A model generated the notes under the pieces. The model was not told where the DNA came from. It was given only the letters and a program-made list of their open reading frames with translations, and did not search any database. DNA of 64,000 nucleotides from Melghiribacillus thermohalophilus (GTDB lineage Bacteria > Bacillota > Bacilli > Bacillales > Alkalibacillaceae): positions 399,437 to 463,436 of the forward strand of contig NZ_SMAN01000001.1 of the NCBI RefSeq assembly GCF_004342905.1, in the 5' to 3' direction. A program made the translations under genes and the position numbers. This document shows positions 1 to 8,876 of the stretch, piece after piece; position 1 is the first letter of the stretch; every line of letters starts with the position of its first letter.

Positions 1-2199
1 CAGTTTGTAGGCTCAGAATTTAGCCCCATACGACAATCCTACCCCTGGATTCCTTCGCTAAATATCGTTTTTGATTTGCATCTGGATGGATTGAGTTTAT
101 TATTTAGCCTTCTCATAAGCGGAATAGGGACACTGGTTCTTTTGTATTCCATTTATTATCTGGATCAATCTGAGAAGCTGGCCCATTTTTACATCTACTT
201 GATGATTTTTATGTCCGCCATGCTCGGTGTCGTCCTGTCGGATAACGTATTCGTACTTTATACTTTCTGGGAATTCACATCTCTTTCTTCTTTCCTGTTA
301 ATCGGTTACTGGCATCACCGGGAGCGCTCACGCTATGGCGCACTAAAATCGATGCTTATAACGGTTTTTGGTGGCCTTAGCTTACTTGGTGGCGTCATCC
401 TGCTTACTACCACAGCCGGGACAGCCAGCATACAGGAAATGATTGATCAAAAAGATGTGATTATCAACAGTTCCTACTTTCCGCTCATTTTAGTCTTTAT
501 TTTTCTCGGTGCTTTTACCAAATCGGCCCAATTTCCTTTTCACATCTGGCTGCCCGATGCAATGGAAGCACCAACACCTGTAAGTGCGTATCTGCACTCG
601 GCAACCATGGTCAAAGCCGGTTTATATTTAATCGCCCGCCTTTCCCCAATTCTTGCAGGTGAACCGTGGTTTTTCATAGCGGTAAGCGGGATTGGAATGG
701 TTACGTTATGCTGGGGTTCCTTTATGGCTGTCCGCCAGACAGATTTAAAAGGAATTCTTGCTTTTTCCACGATCAGCCAGCTTGGTATGATTATGACCAT
801 GCTCGGATTTGGTACGAAAGCAGCAGTGTTTGCTGCCGTTTTTCATATCCTGAACCATGCCACTTTTAAAGGAAGTCTATTTATGGTAGCGGGTATTGTT
901 GATCATGAAACCGGGACAAGGGACATCCGTAAACTAGGCGGACTGATGACACTCATGCCCGTTTCCGCAACCCTTGCTCTGTTTGCAACCTTTTCCATGG
1001 CGGGTGTGCCATTGCCATTATTAAATGGATTTTACAGCAAAGAGCTATTTTTCAGCTCCAGTCTGGAACTGAGCACATCAGGAGCCGCATTGATGAATAC
1101 ACTCGCTTTGGTGATGCCATATCTGGCTGTTTTGGGCAGTATATTTACTTTCGTATATTCCATGTATTTCTTCTCTGGAACATTTCGTGGAAACTTACAG
1201 GCGGATGTTCTTCCGAAAAAACCCCATGAAGCTCCCTGGGGCATGCTGATTTCTCCGATTGTGCTCGTATCCGGGGTCATTCTGATCGGCCTGTTTCCAA
1301 ATATGGTCAATGAACCATTGCTTGCGAAGACAGCAGAAGCCGTTTATGGAGAAGCTGTTCAGAAAGAAATATACTTCTGGCATGGTTTTGAAACACCATT
1401 TTACATGAGTATGGCTGTCGTGGGCCTCGGAACACTGCTGGCCTTTACCCAGAAAAGGTGGGCCCGGGTATATCAAGTGATTCCGGGAAAATGGAGCTTC
1501 AATGTACTATATGATTTAATCGTATCCGGCATTTACCGTGTCTCTGAAACGGTGACTGAAAGTTATATGAACGGTTCGTTAAGAAGATATATCCGTCTCA
1601 TTTTGCTGGCTATGCTGATTGCCGGGTTTGGATTTATGATGACAACCGATGGATTTATGTTCAGCAATGCGGATGTTGCTCCGATCTCACTCACGGAAGT
1701 ATTAATTGCGGTCACCATGGCTGTGGCTGCTTTTGCAACGATCTATACTTCTAACCGTATCGCTGCAATTTTAATACTCGGCGTGGTTGGATATGGCCTG
1801 TCTCTTTTGTTTGTCATCTATCGGGCACCCGACCTGGCTCTCACCCAATTAATCGTTGAAACGGTAACAGTAGCCCTTTTCCTTCTGGCCTTTTACCATC
1901 TGCCGGAACTCAGAAAAATCGATGATGATAAAAAAGAGCGGGGCATAAATGTCATTGTGGCCGGCCTTTTCGGTCTACTAATGGCTGCTGTTGGTATCAG
2001 TGCTCACAGCAGTAAATGGTTTGAACCGATCTCCGATTATTTTCTTGAAACCTCTAAAACACTTGGAGGAGGAAAAAATGTTGTCAATGTCATTTTAGTA
2101 GACATGCGGGGATTGGATACGTTATTCGAAATCACTGTACTTGGGATCGCCGCCCTAGCTATATATGGCCTAATAAAAATCCGACGTACCAGGGAGTGA
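1..2199 (+). CDS. mrpA: Na+/H+ antiporter subunit A (MrpA), 5' end cut by window edge
   Basis: Largest membrane subunit of the Mrp (Mnh) cation/proton antiporter; with MrpD it forms the complex-I-like proton-translocating core. The frame is open from base 1, so the start and roughly the first 60-70 residues lie outside; the TTG at 76 is internal. Seen: the family block DGLSLLFSLLISGIG near the left end, the antiporter core with FTKSAQFPFHIWLPDAMEAP (about residues 170-190 from the window start) and LHSATMVKAGLYL, many membrane helices, then the C-terminal MbhD-like segment (YRAPDLALTQLIVE) and MbhE-like tail ending in VDMRGLDTLFEITVLGIAAL. No MnhB-type domain follows in the same frame. First visible gene of an operon running to 5132. 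Confidence 0.95.
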   Translation, partial: QFVGSEFSPIRQSYPWIPSLNIVFDLHLDGLSLLFSLLISGIGTLVLLYSIYYLDQSEKLAHFYIYLMIFMSAMLGVVLSDNVFVLYTFWEFTSLSSFLLIGYWHHRERSRYGALKSMLITVFGGLSLLGGVILLTTTAGTASIQEMIDQKDVIINSSYFPLILVFIFLGAFTKSAQFPFHIWLPDAMEAPTPVSAYLHSATMVKAGLYLIARLSPILAGEPWFFIAVSGIGMVTLCWGSFMAVRQTDLKGILAFSTISQLGMIMTMLGFGTKAAVFAAVFHILNHATFKGSLFMVAGIVDHETGTRDIRKLGGLMTLMPVSATLALFATFSMAGVPLPLLNGFYSKELFFSSSLELSTSGAALMNTLALVMPYLAVLGSIFTFVYSMYFFSGTFRGNLQADVLPKKPHEAPWGMLISPIVLVSGVILIGLFPNMVNEPLLAKTAEAVYGEAVQKEIYFWHGFETPFYMSMAVVGLGTLLAFTQKRWARVYQVIPGKWSFNVLYDLIVSGIYRVSETVTESYMNGSLRRYIRLILLAMLIAGFGFMMTTDGFMFSNADVAPISLTEVLIAVTMAVAAFATIYTSNRIAAILILGVVGYGLSLLFVIYRAPDLALTQLIVETVTVALFLLAFYHLPELRKIDDDKKERGINVIVAGLFGLLMAAVGISAHSSKWFEPISDYFLETSKTLGGGKNVVNVILVDMRGLDTLFEITVLGIAALAIYGLIKIRRTRE

Positions 2200-2206
2200 T
2201 GAATCC

Positions 2207-2548
2207 GTGGAAATCTTAATGTCCATACTGGCCGGTATCTTGTTCGCTACAGGTCTGTATAACCTTATGCAAAAACAAATTCTTCGTATCGTCATCGGAA
2301 CCGGCCTGATATCCCATGGAGCCCATCTGTTTATTTTGACCATGGGCAAGCTAAAAAGAGGTGCGCCTCCGATTCTGGATGAGGGAGTAGGAAACTATGT
2401 GGATCCTCTGCCCCAGGCGCTGATTTTAACATCCATCGTTATCAGTTTCGGAGTGACCAGCTTTTTACTCGCACTGTCCTATCGCACGTATGTATTAAAC
2501 AAAACAGATAATATGGAAATGTTGAGGGGTAATGAAAATGATCAGTAA
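2207..2548 (+). CDS. mrpC: Na+/H+ antiporter subunit C (MrpC)
   Basis: NuoK-like small membrane subunit of the Mrp antiporter, 113 residues, three predicted membrane helices and the typical IGTGLISHGAHLFILTMG and DPLPQALILTSIVISFGV segments. The start is GTG at 2207, placed by AGGGAGTGA at 2191-2199, which overlaps the mrpA stop. Only seven bases separate it from mrpA, so the mrpB gene usually found between A and C is absent. Its 3' end overlaps the start of mrpD by 17 bases, pointing to coupled translation. Confidence 0.93.
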   Translation: MEILMSILAGILFATGLYNLMQKQILRIVIGTGLISHGAHLFILTMGKLKRGAPPILDEGVGNYVDPLPQALILTSIVISFGVTSFLLALSYRTYVLNKTDNMEMLRGNENDQ

Positions 2549-4016
2549 TCTGGCTGTACTTCCGATTGTCATACCGCTTCTGTCGGGAATTATTGCTGCA
2601 TTTTTTCACAAAAAAATCATACTCGTCAGGTTTTTCTCAAAATTTATGATTATATTTAATTTACTCGCGTCCGTCTGGATCGGGTTTTACATTATGGAAA
2701 ACGGATCGGTAATTCTGGAAACGGGAGACTGGAAAGCACCTTACGGAATTATCCTGGTGGCGGATCAGCTATCTATCATTCTGGTTATCACAACAAACGT
2801 GATTGCTTCTTTAGCTGTTTTTTACGCCAGATCCGTATTAAGCGAACGAAAGGAACATTACTACTTTTATACGTTTTTTTTCCTATTGATTTCCGGTGTA
2901 TCGGGAGCCTTTTTAACCGGAGACTTGTTCAACCTGTTTGTCTTTTATGAGGTATTCTTAATGGCTTCCTATGCACTAATCGTCCTGGGAGGGGAAAAAA
3001 TTCAGCTCAGGGAATCCTTTAAATATGTCATTTTAAACTTATTTTCATCGATGCTGTTTGTCACCACGGTTGCCTTCCTCTATTCGGTCGTGGGCACGGT
3101 CAATCTGGCACAAATAGCTGAACGGGTACAGGATGTGGAGCAAAAGGGAATTTTGACTACGATTGGCATATTACTATTCTTTGTCTTTGCATCAAAGGCT
3201 GCTATTTTCCCTTTGTACTACTGGATGCCCAAATCCTATATCGTTCCGAACCCGGTTGTTTCAGCACTGTTTGGTGCCCTGTTGACAAAGGTCGGAATTT
3301 ATTCCATCCTGAGAGTCTTTTCTCTGATCTTTGTCCACGAACCGATGGTTCAGCAGCTGTTTTTATGGCTCGCAGGGCTCTCTATGATCTTCGGTGTGAT
3401 CGGAGCTTTATCCACTTATAATGTGAAACTGATCATTGTATATAACATCATCCCTGCCGTGGGCTTCATGCTTATGGGCATCGGACTTTTGTCCGAAACG
3501 GGATATGCGGGTGCTGTCTATTATCTCGTTCACGACATGATTATTAAAGCTGCCCTGTTTATGCTCATTGGCCTGATTGTATATCGGGCGGGAACATCTG
3601 ATTTAAGAAAAATGGGCGGGCTGCTTCATCGATACCCCCTGCTGGGCTGGACCTTTTTTATATCTTCGCTTGTACTCGCAGGAATTCCGCCATTTAGCGG
3701 GTTTATCGGAAAACTTCTCCTCCTGCAGGCAGGTTTTGAAAAGGATCAAATCATGCTCGTCCTCATTGGACTTGGATCCAGTCTGCTGATCCTCCTGTCC
3801 ATGATCCGTATTTTCATTCATGCCTTCTGGGGGGAAGAACAGGAAGTCGCTGCTGTTTCGAATAAACCAGCTCCTTCCCTTGCTCCGTCTGTCATTCTTG
3901 TATTGATATCGGTTATTCTGGGGGCTGGAGCCGAGTGGTTTTATCCCTTTGTTGAAGATGTTTCGAACATGCTCGCGGATCGTGACATGTATATTAACTC
4001 TGTATTAAAGGAGTAA
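2532..4016 (+). CDS. mrpD: Na+/H+ antiporter subunit D (MrpD)
   Basis: NuoN/NuoM-like proton-conducting subunit of the Mrp complex, 494 residues with about 14 membrane helices. Diagnostic blocks are TGDLFNLFVFYEVFLMASYAL near residue 130, SKAAIFPLYYWMPKSY near 220 and LTKVGIYSILRVF after it; the lysines and the glutamate in these helices are the family's proton-path residues. GAGGGG at 2524-2529 serves either ATG 2532 or ATG 2538 (better spacing). The gene overlaps mrpC and is followed six bases later by mrpE. Confidence 0.94.
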   Translation: MKMISNLAVLPIVIPLLSGIIAAFFHKKIILVRFFSKFMIIFNLLASVWIGFYIMENGSVILETGDWKAPYGIILVADQLSIILVITTNVIASLAVFYARSVLSERKEHYYFYTFFFLLISGVSGAFLTGDLFNLFVFYEVFLMASYALIVLGGEKIQLRESFKYVILNLFSSMLFVTTVAFLYSVVGTVNLAQIAERVQDVEQKGILTTIGILLFFVFASKAAIFPLYYWMPKSYIVPNPVVSALFGALLTKVGIYSILRVFSLIFVHEPMVQQLFLWLAGLSMIFGVIGALSTYNVKLIIVYNIIPAVGFMLMGIGLLSETGYAGAVYYLVHDMIIKAALFMLIGLIVYRAGTSDLRKMGGLLHRYPLLGWTFFISSLVLAGIPPFSGFIGKLLLLQAGFEKDQIMLVLIGLGSSLLILLSMIRIFIHAFWGEEQEVAAVSNKPAPSLAPSVILVLISVILGAGAEWFYPFVEDVSNMLADRDMYINSVLKE

Positions 4017-4022
4017 ACGATC

Positions 4023-4499
4023 ATGGCTTTACAAATTCTTTTAAATCTCATTATTGCATTTATGTGGATGTTTTTGCAGGAATCCTATACTTTTTCTTCT
4101 TTCTTTGCCGGGTACCTCATTGGGATTTTTTTGCTTTTCATGCTGCAGCGTTTTATTCCCGATACCTTTTACATGCGAAGAATATGGCGTTTTGTTCGGC
4201 TGATTTTACTATTTATAAAGGAATTGATTTTATCTAATATCAGCATCGTTAAACTTGTCTATAAGCCGAATCTGGATATTCAGCCGGGCATCTTTGCATT
4301 GCCTACAGATTTGACCAAAAATTGGGAAGTGACGCTGCTTGCCAATCTCATTTCACTGACACCCGGCACGCTGTCCATTGCCGTTTCGGATGATCAATCA
4401 ACCATTTACATTCATGCACTGGATATCCCGGATGTGGAAAAAGAAATTCAGTCGATTAAAGAAACGTTTGAAAAAGCCATTATGGAGGTGACACGTTGA
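4023..4499 (+). CDS. mrpE: Na+/H+ antiporter subunit E (MrpE)
   Basis: Accessory membrane subunit of the Mrp complex, 158 residues, the normal family length. N-terminal helices (ALQILLNLIIAFMWMFLQ, with SFFAGYLIGIFLL) are followed by a soluble C-terminal part containing the family signature NLISLTPGTLSIAVSDD and HALDIPD. The TGA stop at 4497-4499 overlaps the ATG of mrpF at 4499 (TGATG), a translational coupling junction. Needed for full antiporter activity in characterised Bacillus systems. Confidence 0.92.
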   Translation: MALQILLNLIIAFMWMFLQESYTFSSFFAGYLIGIFLLFMLQRFIPDTFYMRRIWRFVRLILLFIKELILSNISIVKLVYKPNLDIQPGIFALPTDLTKNWEVTLLANLISLTPGTLSIAVSDDQSTIYIHALDIPDVEKEIQSIKETFEKAIMEVTR

Positions 4500-4801
4500 T
4501 GAAAGACTTTGGGGTAAACCTTTTAGATATTGTCACGCTGATCAGCCTGATCGCTATTTCTATATCCATCCTAATGCTTTTATACCGTGTGGTAAAAGGT
4601 CCGACAAACCCCGACCGGGCTGTTGCCCTTGATACTATAGGTGTCAACTTAATGGCATTAGCAGGTGTTCTCGCCATCCATCTGGTTACAACGAAATTAA
4701 ATGACATTATTCTGTTAATTGGCATCCTGCTTTTTATTGGTACGATTGCACTCGCAAAATTTTTAGAAAAGGGTGTTATCATTGATCGAGATCATCATTA
4801 G
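4499..4801 (+). CDS. mrpF: Na+/H+ antiporter subunit F (MrpF)
   Basis: Small membrane subunit of the Mrp complex, 100 residues, three helices, with the family block RVVKGPTNPDRAVALDTIG near residue 30. ATG 4499 is preferred over the in-frame TTG at 4496 because GGAGGTG at 4484-4490 sits at the usual distance. Overlaps the mrpE stop, and its own last 29 bases overlap the start of mrpG. Confidence 0.92.
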   Translation: MKDFGVNLLDIVTLISLIAISISILMLLYRVVKGPTNPDRAVALDTIGVNLMALAGVLAIHLVTTKLNDIILLIGILLFIGTIALAKFLEKGVIIDRDHH

Positions 4802-5132
4802 TCTTCTGTTGATTATTGGAACTTTTTTTATCCTTTCCAGCTCAATTGGCGTTTTGCGGTTTCCAGATGTCTACACCCGCTTACATGCTGCTACAAAATC
4901 AGCTACTTTAGGTGTAGCCAGTATCATGATTGCTGCGTTTTTGTTTATGCTGTTTGATGCCAATATTGTGAGCGGTAAATTAATTCTTGGAATCCTATTT
5001 GTTCTGTTAACTTCTCCGGTGTCCGGCCATATGATCTCCAGAGCAGCCCACCACAGCGGAGTCAAGCTATGGGAAAAAAGCATCAAAGATGACTATGAAA
5101 CAAAGCTGGAGTCCATAAAAAAGAAGACCTGA
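4773..5132 (+). CDS. mrpG: Na+/H+ antiporter subunit G (MrpG)
   Basis: Last subunit of the Mrp antiporter, 119 residues, three membrane helices, with the family motif GVLRFPDVYTRLHAATKSATLG near residue 28 and a charged C-terminal tail. GTG 4773 gives a full-length helix 1; TTG 4782 is the alternative start. There is no strong ribosome binding site, fitting coupling from the overlapping mrpF. A strong hairpin terminator lies two bases after the stop. Confidence 0.9.
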   Translation: MLSLIEIIISLLLIIGTFFILSSSIGVLRFPDVYTRLHAATKSATLGVASIMIAAFLFMLFDANIVSGKLILGILFVLLTSPVSGHMISRAAHHSGVKLWEKSIKDDYETKLESIKKKT

Positions 5133-5133
5133 G

Positions 5134-5168
5134 TAAAACAGCCGCCTCATCATGCGGCTGTTTTCCTT
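5134..5168 (+). terminator. Intrinsic terminator of the mrp operon
   Basis: Stem AACAGCCGC / GCGGCTGTT with loop CTCATCAT, followed by TTTTCCTTTTT. It directly follows the mrpG stop. Confidence 0.9.
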
Positions 5169-5238
5169 TTTGAAAGTCTTATTTATTTCGCATTACTGGA
5201 CAAACTAATCTGTAAAGACTTACGGAGGTGAAACAACC

Positions 5239-6318
5239 ATGGAAATAGCGATTATAGGTGCAGGGGTTTCAGGCCTTAGCTGCGCCATTAAGCTAAAGCA
5301 GCATGGAATTCAGGCCGATGTATTTGAAAAAAGAGCCATCGCGGGAGACCGGTTTGTTACAGCTGAAGTCTTTTTAAACCTGTTAGACTACCCATTTTAT
5401 GATTCGATCAGATATTTATCCGAAGAACATGATCTTTTGATTAAACCGACATCAAATATTAAAAAAATGTTTATTCATGGCCCGAATGTATCATCCTGTT
5501 TAGAAGGACATCTGGGGTATTCGAATTTGCGGGGCAAACATGATGAGGCCCTTGAGAAACAGCTGCAAAGCCAATATGAAGGAAATATTTATTTTGAGAA
5601 CAAGGTCGACTATCAGGAAATCGCAAAAGAATACTCTCATATTGTTCTGGCGACAGGTGATCCTCTGGATACACAGCAAATTCAAATGTTTGAAGAGGCA
5701 TTCAGAGCTTCTTTTAAGGGAGGCATTGTTACCGGTGAATTTACTCCAAATGAAGTTCATGCCTGGTTCAATAACGAACTTGCTCCTAAAGGGATGTGCT
5801 ATCTCATTCCCCATTCCCATTCAGAAGCGAGCCTCGTTCTCGTATACCCGCAGTATAAAGAAAACCAGCATGTAGACAAAGAAGCGTTGTTTCAAAAATT
5901 TCATGAGGAAGCCCAGAGAAAATTAAACCAGACGCTGAATCTAGTAAGCCATTTTTCCATTAACGATTATAGGATAGGCATTTCCTCTTACCCTCGTATT
6001 GGCAACACCTATTTTGCTGGAAACTGTTTTGGCGCTATTACACCCTTTTTAGGGTTCGGACAATTTACCTCCATTTTAACCGGTATATACAGTGCCATGG
6101 ACATTATGGGCAAAGGAAATTATGATGAGCTGACAAAACCGCTGTATCAAAACTTCTACGATTCACTGGCTTTGCGAAGGGGGATCGAAAAGCTGGACAA
6201 TTCCAAATTAGATCTGGTGATGAAAAGCATCCATACGAAAATCTTGGAGACCATGCTGACCAGACGGAAAGTCAATCTCCTTAAAATAGCCAGTAAAGCA
6301 TTAAAACCGTTTCTGTAA
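5239..6318 (+). CDS. FAD/NAD(P)-dependent oxidoreductase, geranylgeranyl-reductase-like
   Basis: Flavoprotein of unknown substrate, 359 residues. The N-terminus carries a Rossmann dinucleotide-binding motif GAGVSG (residues 7-12) ending in an acidic residue of strand 2 (VFEKR). The C-terminal block [15 protein letters not shown] (near residue 260) resembles the second FAD-binding motif of the geranylgeranyl reductase / lycopene cyclase group. The start is ATG 5239 behind GGAGGTG at 5224-5230. It stands alone between the mrp terminator and sigK, on the same strand as sigK; a sporulation link is possible but rests only on position. I cannot assign a substrate. Confidence 0.7.
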   Translation: MEIAIIGAGVSGLSCAIKLKQHGIQADVFEKRAIAGDRFVTAEVFLNLLDYPFYDSIRYLSEEHDLLIKPTSNIKKMFIHGPNVSSCLEGHLGYSNLRGKHDEALEKQLQSQYEGNIYFENKVDYQEIAKEYSHIVLATGDPLDTQQIQMFEEAFRASFKGGIVTGEFTPNEVHAWFNNELAPKGMCYLIPHSHSEASLVLVYPQYKENQHVDKEALFQKFHEEAQRKLNQTLNLVSHFSINDYRIGISSYPRIGNTYFAGNCFGAITPFLGFGQFTSILTGIYSAMDIMGKGNYDELTKPLYQNFYDSLALRRGIEKLDNSKLDLVMKSIHTKILETMLTRRKVNLLKIASKALKPFL

Positions 6319-6344
6319 TTTTGGAGAAACCTATTCAAGACAGG

Positions 6345-6373
6345 CACAGTTTGACACCTTCGCACATAAGGTA
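6345..6373 (+). promoter_or_regulatory. Possible sigma-K-type promoter of sigK
   Basis: CACA at 6345-6348, 16 bases, then CATA-AGG-TA at 6365-6373, matching the mother-cell sigma-K pattern (AC ... CATAnnnTA) as I know it. It lies 45-50 bases ahead of the sigK start; sigK autoregulation is known in B. subtilis. The motif is short, so chance is not excluded. Confidence 0.4.
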
Positions 6374-6416
6374 CACATATAGGCTTTCACCTAATGTCAG
6401 GGCGGAGGTGTATGTG

Positions 6417-7121
6417 TTGTTTAGTGTACTCCAATCGATTGCCTATTTTATTAAGGAAGCCTTTTTTTTCGTCTCCTATGTCAAGAACAATGCCTTTCCG
6501 CAACCTTTGCCGCCTGAGGAAGAGGCAAAGTACCTAAAAAAAATGCAGGAAGGTGATGAGGCAGCAAGAAACAAGCTAATCGAGCACAACTTAAGGCTGG
6601 TAGCCCATATTGTAAAAAAATATGAAAACACAAATGAAGACCAGGAAGATTTAATATCGATTGGGACAATTGGATTGATTAAGGGAATTGAAAGCTATTC
6701 TCCCGACCGGGGAACAAAACTGGCTACTTATGCAGCCAGGTGTATTGAAAACGAAATTTTAATGTTTCTCCGTTCCCAGAAAAAATCGAAAAAAGATGTT
6801 TCCCTTCAGGACCCGATCGGTCAGGATAAAGAGGGAAATGAAATTTGTTTAATGGATATCCTTAAAGCAGATCATCCGGACATTGTAGAACGTATTCAGA
6901 CCAGCATGGAAATTGAAAAGATTCATCAATACTTAAACGTCCTGGATGAGCGGGAAAAAGAGGTGATTATTAAACGATATGGCCTACAGTCCGATCGGGA
7001 ATGCACGCAGAGAGAGATTGCGAAACAGCTGGGGATATCGAGAAGTTATGTTTCCCGAATTGAAAAGCGGGCATTGATGAAAATTCTTCATGCATTTTAT
7101 AAGCGGGAAAAAGAAAAATAG
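6417..7121 (+). CDS. sigK: RNA polymerase sporulation sigma factor SigK
   Basis: Late mother-cell sigma factor, about 234 residues. The N-terminal pro-sequence-like hydrophobic stretch ([30 protein letters not shown]) is followed by region 2 ([29 protein letters not shown]) and region 4 with a helix-turn-helix ([22 protein letters not shown]). In known SigK the pro-sequence is removed by SpoIVFB. The start is TTG 6417 or GTG 6414 behind GGAGGTG at 6404-6410; the open frame further upstream is not coding. The gene is continuous, with no skin-like insertion. BofC, encoded at 57.2 kb, acts in the same signalling pathway. Confidence 0.95.
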   Translation: MFSVLQSIAYFIKEAFFFVSYVKNNAFPQPLPPEEEAKYLKKMQEGDEAARNKLIEHNLRLVAHIVKKYENTNEDQEDLISIGTIGLIKGIESYSPDRGTKLATYAARCIENEILMFLRSQKKSKKDVSLQDPIGQDKEGNEICLMDILKADHPDIVERIQTSMEIEKIHQYLNVLDEREKEVIIKRYGLQSDRECTQREIAKQLGISRSYVSRIEKRALMKILHAFYKREKEK

Positions 7122-7192
7122 GTACTTATCCTGTACACCTCACCTATAGATGCATATCTTAATACAAAGTGCAAAAAGTGAGGTGAATGACC

Positions 7193-7315
7193 TTGTCCTT
7201 TGTAGGTTATCCATACTATTTCCCGGCATATGGATATGGAGGATTTGGGTTCGGGTTACTGATTGTCTTACTTGTCCTTTTACTCGTTCTTGGTGGTTTT
7301 TATTATTTCACCTGA
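7193..7315 (+). CDS. YjcZ-family sporulation peptide (small gene)
   Basis: A 40-residue peptide: a Tyr/Gly/Pro-rich head (YPYYFPAYGYGGFGFG) followed by a single very hydrophobic helix (LLIVLLVLLLVLGG) and a short FYYFT tail. This is the layout of the YjcZ family of tiny sporulation-associated membrane peptides. TTG 7193 has GAGGTG at 7180-7185 at good spacing; ATG 7187, in frame, is too close. It lies 71 bases downstream of sigK on the same strand and ends just before a hairpin. Expression by SigE or SigK is an inference from its family and position. Confidence 0.75.
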   Translation: MSFVGYPYYFPAYGYGGFGFGLLIVLLVLLLVLGGFYYFT

Positions 7316-7336
7316 CACTTTCAAAATGGATCTGAC

Positions 7337-7365
7337 ATTTCCCGCCCCGTCAAGAGGCGGGAAAT
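7337..7365 (+). terminator. Terminator-like hairpin after the YjcZ peptide
   Basis: Perfect 10-bp stem ATTTCCCGCC / GGCGGGAAAT with a nine-base loop, between the convergent small peptide gene and mtnN. A U-tract is weak on both sides, so termination efficiency is uncertain. Confidence 0.5.
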
Positions 7366-7391
7366 ATGGTTTGATGTGATGGAGCTTTCAC

Positions 7392-8087
7392 TTAAATATC
7401 CTTCAACATTTCCATAATTAACTGAGCGGAATGTTGTGCAGCCTGACTTAAATATTTTTCAAAGGAAATGTGCGATTCTTTTCCTGCAATATCCGACAGA
7501 GAACGGACAATCACAAACGGCGTCCCATATTGATAGCAAACCTGGGCAATAGCTGCCGCTTCCATTTCCGCAGCCTGCATGTCTGGAAATTGTTTTCGAA
7601 TGAACTCAATCCTTCCTTCCTCATTCATAAACGAATCCCCGGTGGCGATTAAACCTTTTACAGCTTGAATACCTTTTATACTTCCTGCCGCTGATATTGC
7701 CAGGGAAATAAGTCTTTCATCAGCTTCATAATGAGGCGGCATCCCGGGGACCTGTCCATACGCATAGTTGAATACCGTGACATCGACATCATGGTGCAGG
7801 ACCCTGTCAGAAATAATGAGATCACCCACTTCCAGTTCCGCTGAAAAACCCCCGGCCGACCCAGTATTAATGACATAATCGGGATGATACCTCTCATGCA
7901 ATATCGTTGTAGACATGGCAGCATTGACTTTGCCAATCCCTGACTTTAACAGGATTACTGCCTTTCCTTTCAGGGTCCCTTCAAAAAATTGACATCCTCC
8001 TTTGGTTATCTCACGCTGAATATCCATTGATTGTTTAAGCAGTTCCACTTCTTCGTCCATTGCTCCAATAATTCCAATTGTCATCAT
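7392..8087 (-). CDS. mtnN: 5'-methylthioadenosine/S-adenosylhomocysteine nucleosidase
   Basis: Hydrolyses MTA and SAH to adenine plus the methylthio- or homocysteinyl-ribose, in methionine salvage and the activated methyl cycle. 231 residues, normal length. Seen: GAMDEEVELL at the N-terminus with the catalytic glutamate, NTGSAGGF in the middle, and VRSLSDIAG near the C-terminus with the catalytic aspartate. Starts as ATGATG; the first ATG overlaps the true end of yrrS (ATGA), so the two genes were built for coupled translation. In B. subtilis, as I recall, mtnN follows yrrS/yrrT; a yrrT-like methyltransferase gene is not present here. Confidence 0.95.
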   Translation of the reverse strand: MMTIGIIGAMDEEVELLKQSMDIQREITKGGCQFFEGTLKGKAVILLKSGIGKVNAAMSTTILHERYHPDYVINTGSAGGFSAELEVGDLIISDRVLHHDVDVTVFNYAYGQVPGMPPHYEADERLISLAISAAGSIKGIQAVKGLIATGDSFMNEEGRIEFIRKQFPDMQAAEMEAAAIAQVCYQYGTPFVIVRSLSDIAGKESHISFEKYLSQAAQHSAQLIMEMLKDI

Positions 8088-8823
8088 TCTTCCTCGCTTT
8101 CACCATTTGATTCAAACCGATATTTTTGATCATTTTCCTTGAGCACTTCTACTTTAACCGGCATCCAACCTTCTTCCGTCACCCATTCCACATAAACCCT
8201 ATAAATTTGATTCTGGGCGTTATTGGTTACCGTTGCTTTGACTTTTTGTGGACCCCCTCCATTTTCAACCCACCAGGAATCATGTCCCCTTCCTGTAAAC
8301 CGGTGGCATAACGAATCGCCTTAAGCATTTCCTGCCAGTCCAGGGAATTTTTATCATAAGTCGTAACATGGGGCTCTTCCTGTTCTGTGCCAACAGGTTC
8401 CCAGTCTTTAACGATGACTTCCTGTACATTATCATCCGGATGTTCATCCCTCGTCATCTCTTCACCGGATTGATCCTCATCGGACGAATCAGGCCTGTCC
8501 AGATCCATCTCATCATCATTTTCTGTTAACTGATTATCCGTTTCGTCTTCAGAGGAGTCTGGAAGTGAATCATTTTGTTCTTCGTTTTCTCCTTGATCGC
8601 TCTGGCTTTCACCAGACTGACTTTCCTCTTCTACAACAGGGTCATCTGACTTGCTGGCAGTTTCCGTGTCCTCATCCTCATTAAAGATAAAGAAAGAAAT
8701 GAGTAAAACTGCGAGAATCCCACTGACCCACAATAGCCGGTTTATATTTTTCGTCTGTTTCCTTCGCTTTTCATAGCGTTCGATTCTGGATTCTTCATCA
8801 TGGAAAAAATCATCCGGTGACAT
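8084..8823 (-). pseudogene. yrrS: yrrS-type DUF1510 membrane protein gene with a -1 base frameshift
   Basis: YrrS-like protein, co-located with pbpI and mtnN as in B. subtilis. Frame one (start ATG 8823 behind GGGAGGAG) gives a cytoplasmic basic head, one membrane helix (LLWVSGILAVLLISFFIF), a long Asp/Glu/Ser-rich stretch and the beginning of the conserved domain (DWQEMLKAIRYATGLQEGDM), then runs out of frame at 8227. The rest of the domain continues in another frame: WWVENGGGP, VKATVTNN, IYRVYVEWV, EEGWMPVKVEVLKEND, ending at a TGA at 8084-8086. One missing base near 8276-8283 explains the break; repaired, the protein would be about 246 residues. It may be a real mutation or a sequence error. 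Confidence 0.85.
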
Positions 8824-8847
8824 GGAACTCCTCCCTTTTTTCTTTTT

Positions 8848-8876
8848 ATTATACTATGGGACAGGACAGGAACCAA
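8848..8876 (-). promoter_or_regulatory. Sigma-A-type promoter of yrrS-mtnN
   Basis: On the minus strand TTGGTT (8871-8876), 17-base spacer, TATAAT (8848-8853), about 25 bases upstream of the yrrS start. The -10 is perfect, the -35 matches four of six. Confidence 0.55.

Noticed and set aside
6321-6416. N-terminal extension of sigK to an upstream start
   Set aside because: The extension covers the putative promoter and the GGAGGTG ribosome binding site, and SigK proteins begin at about TTG 6417.
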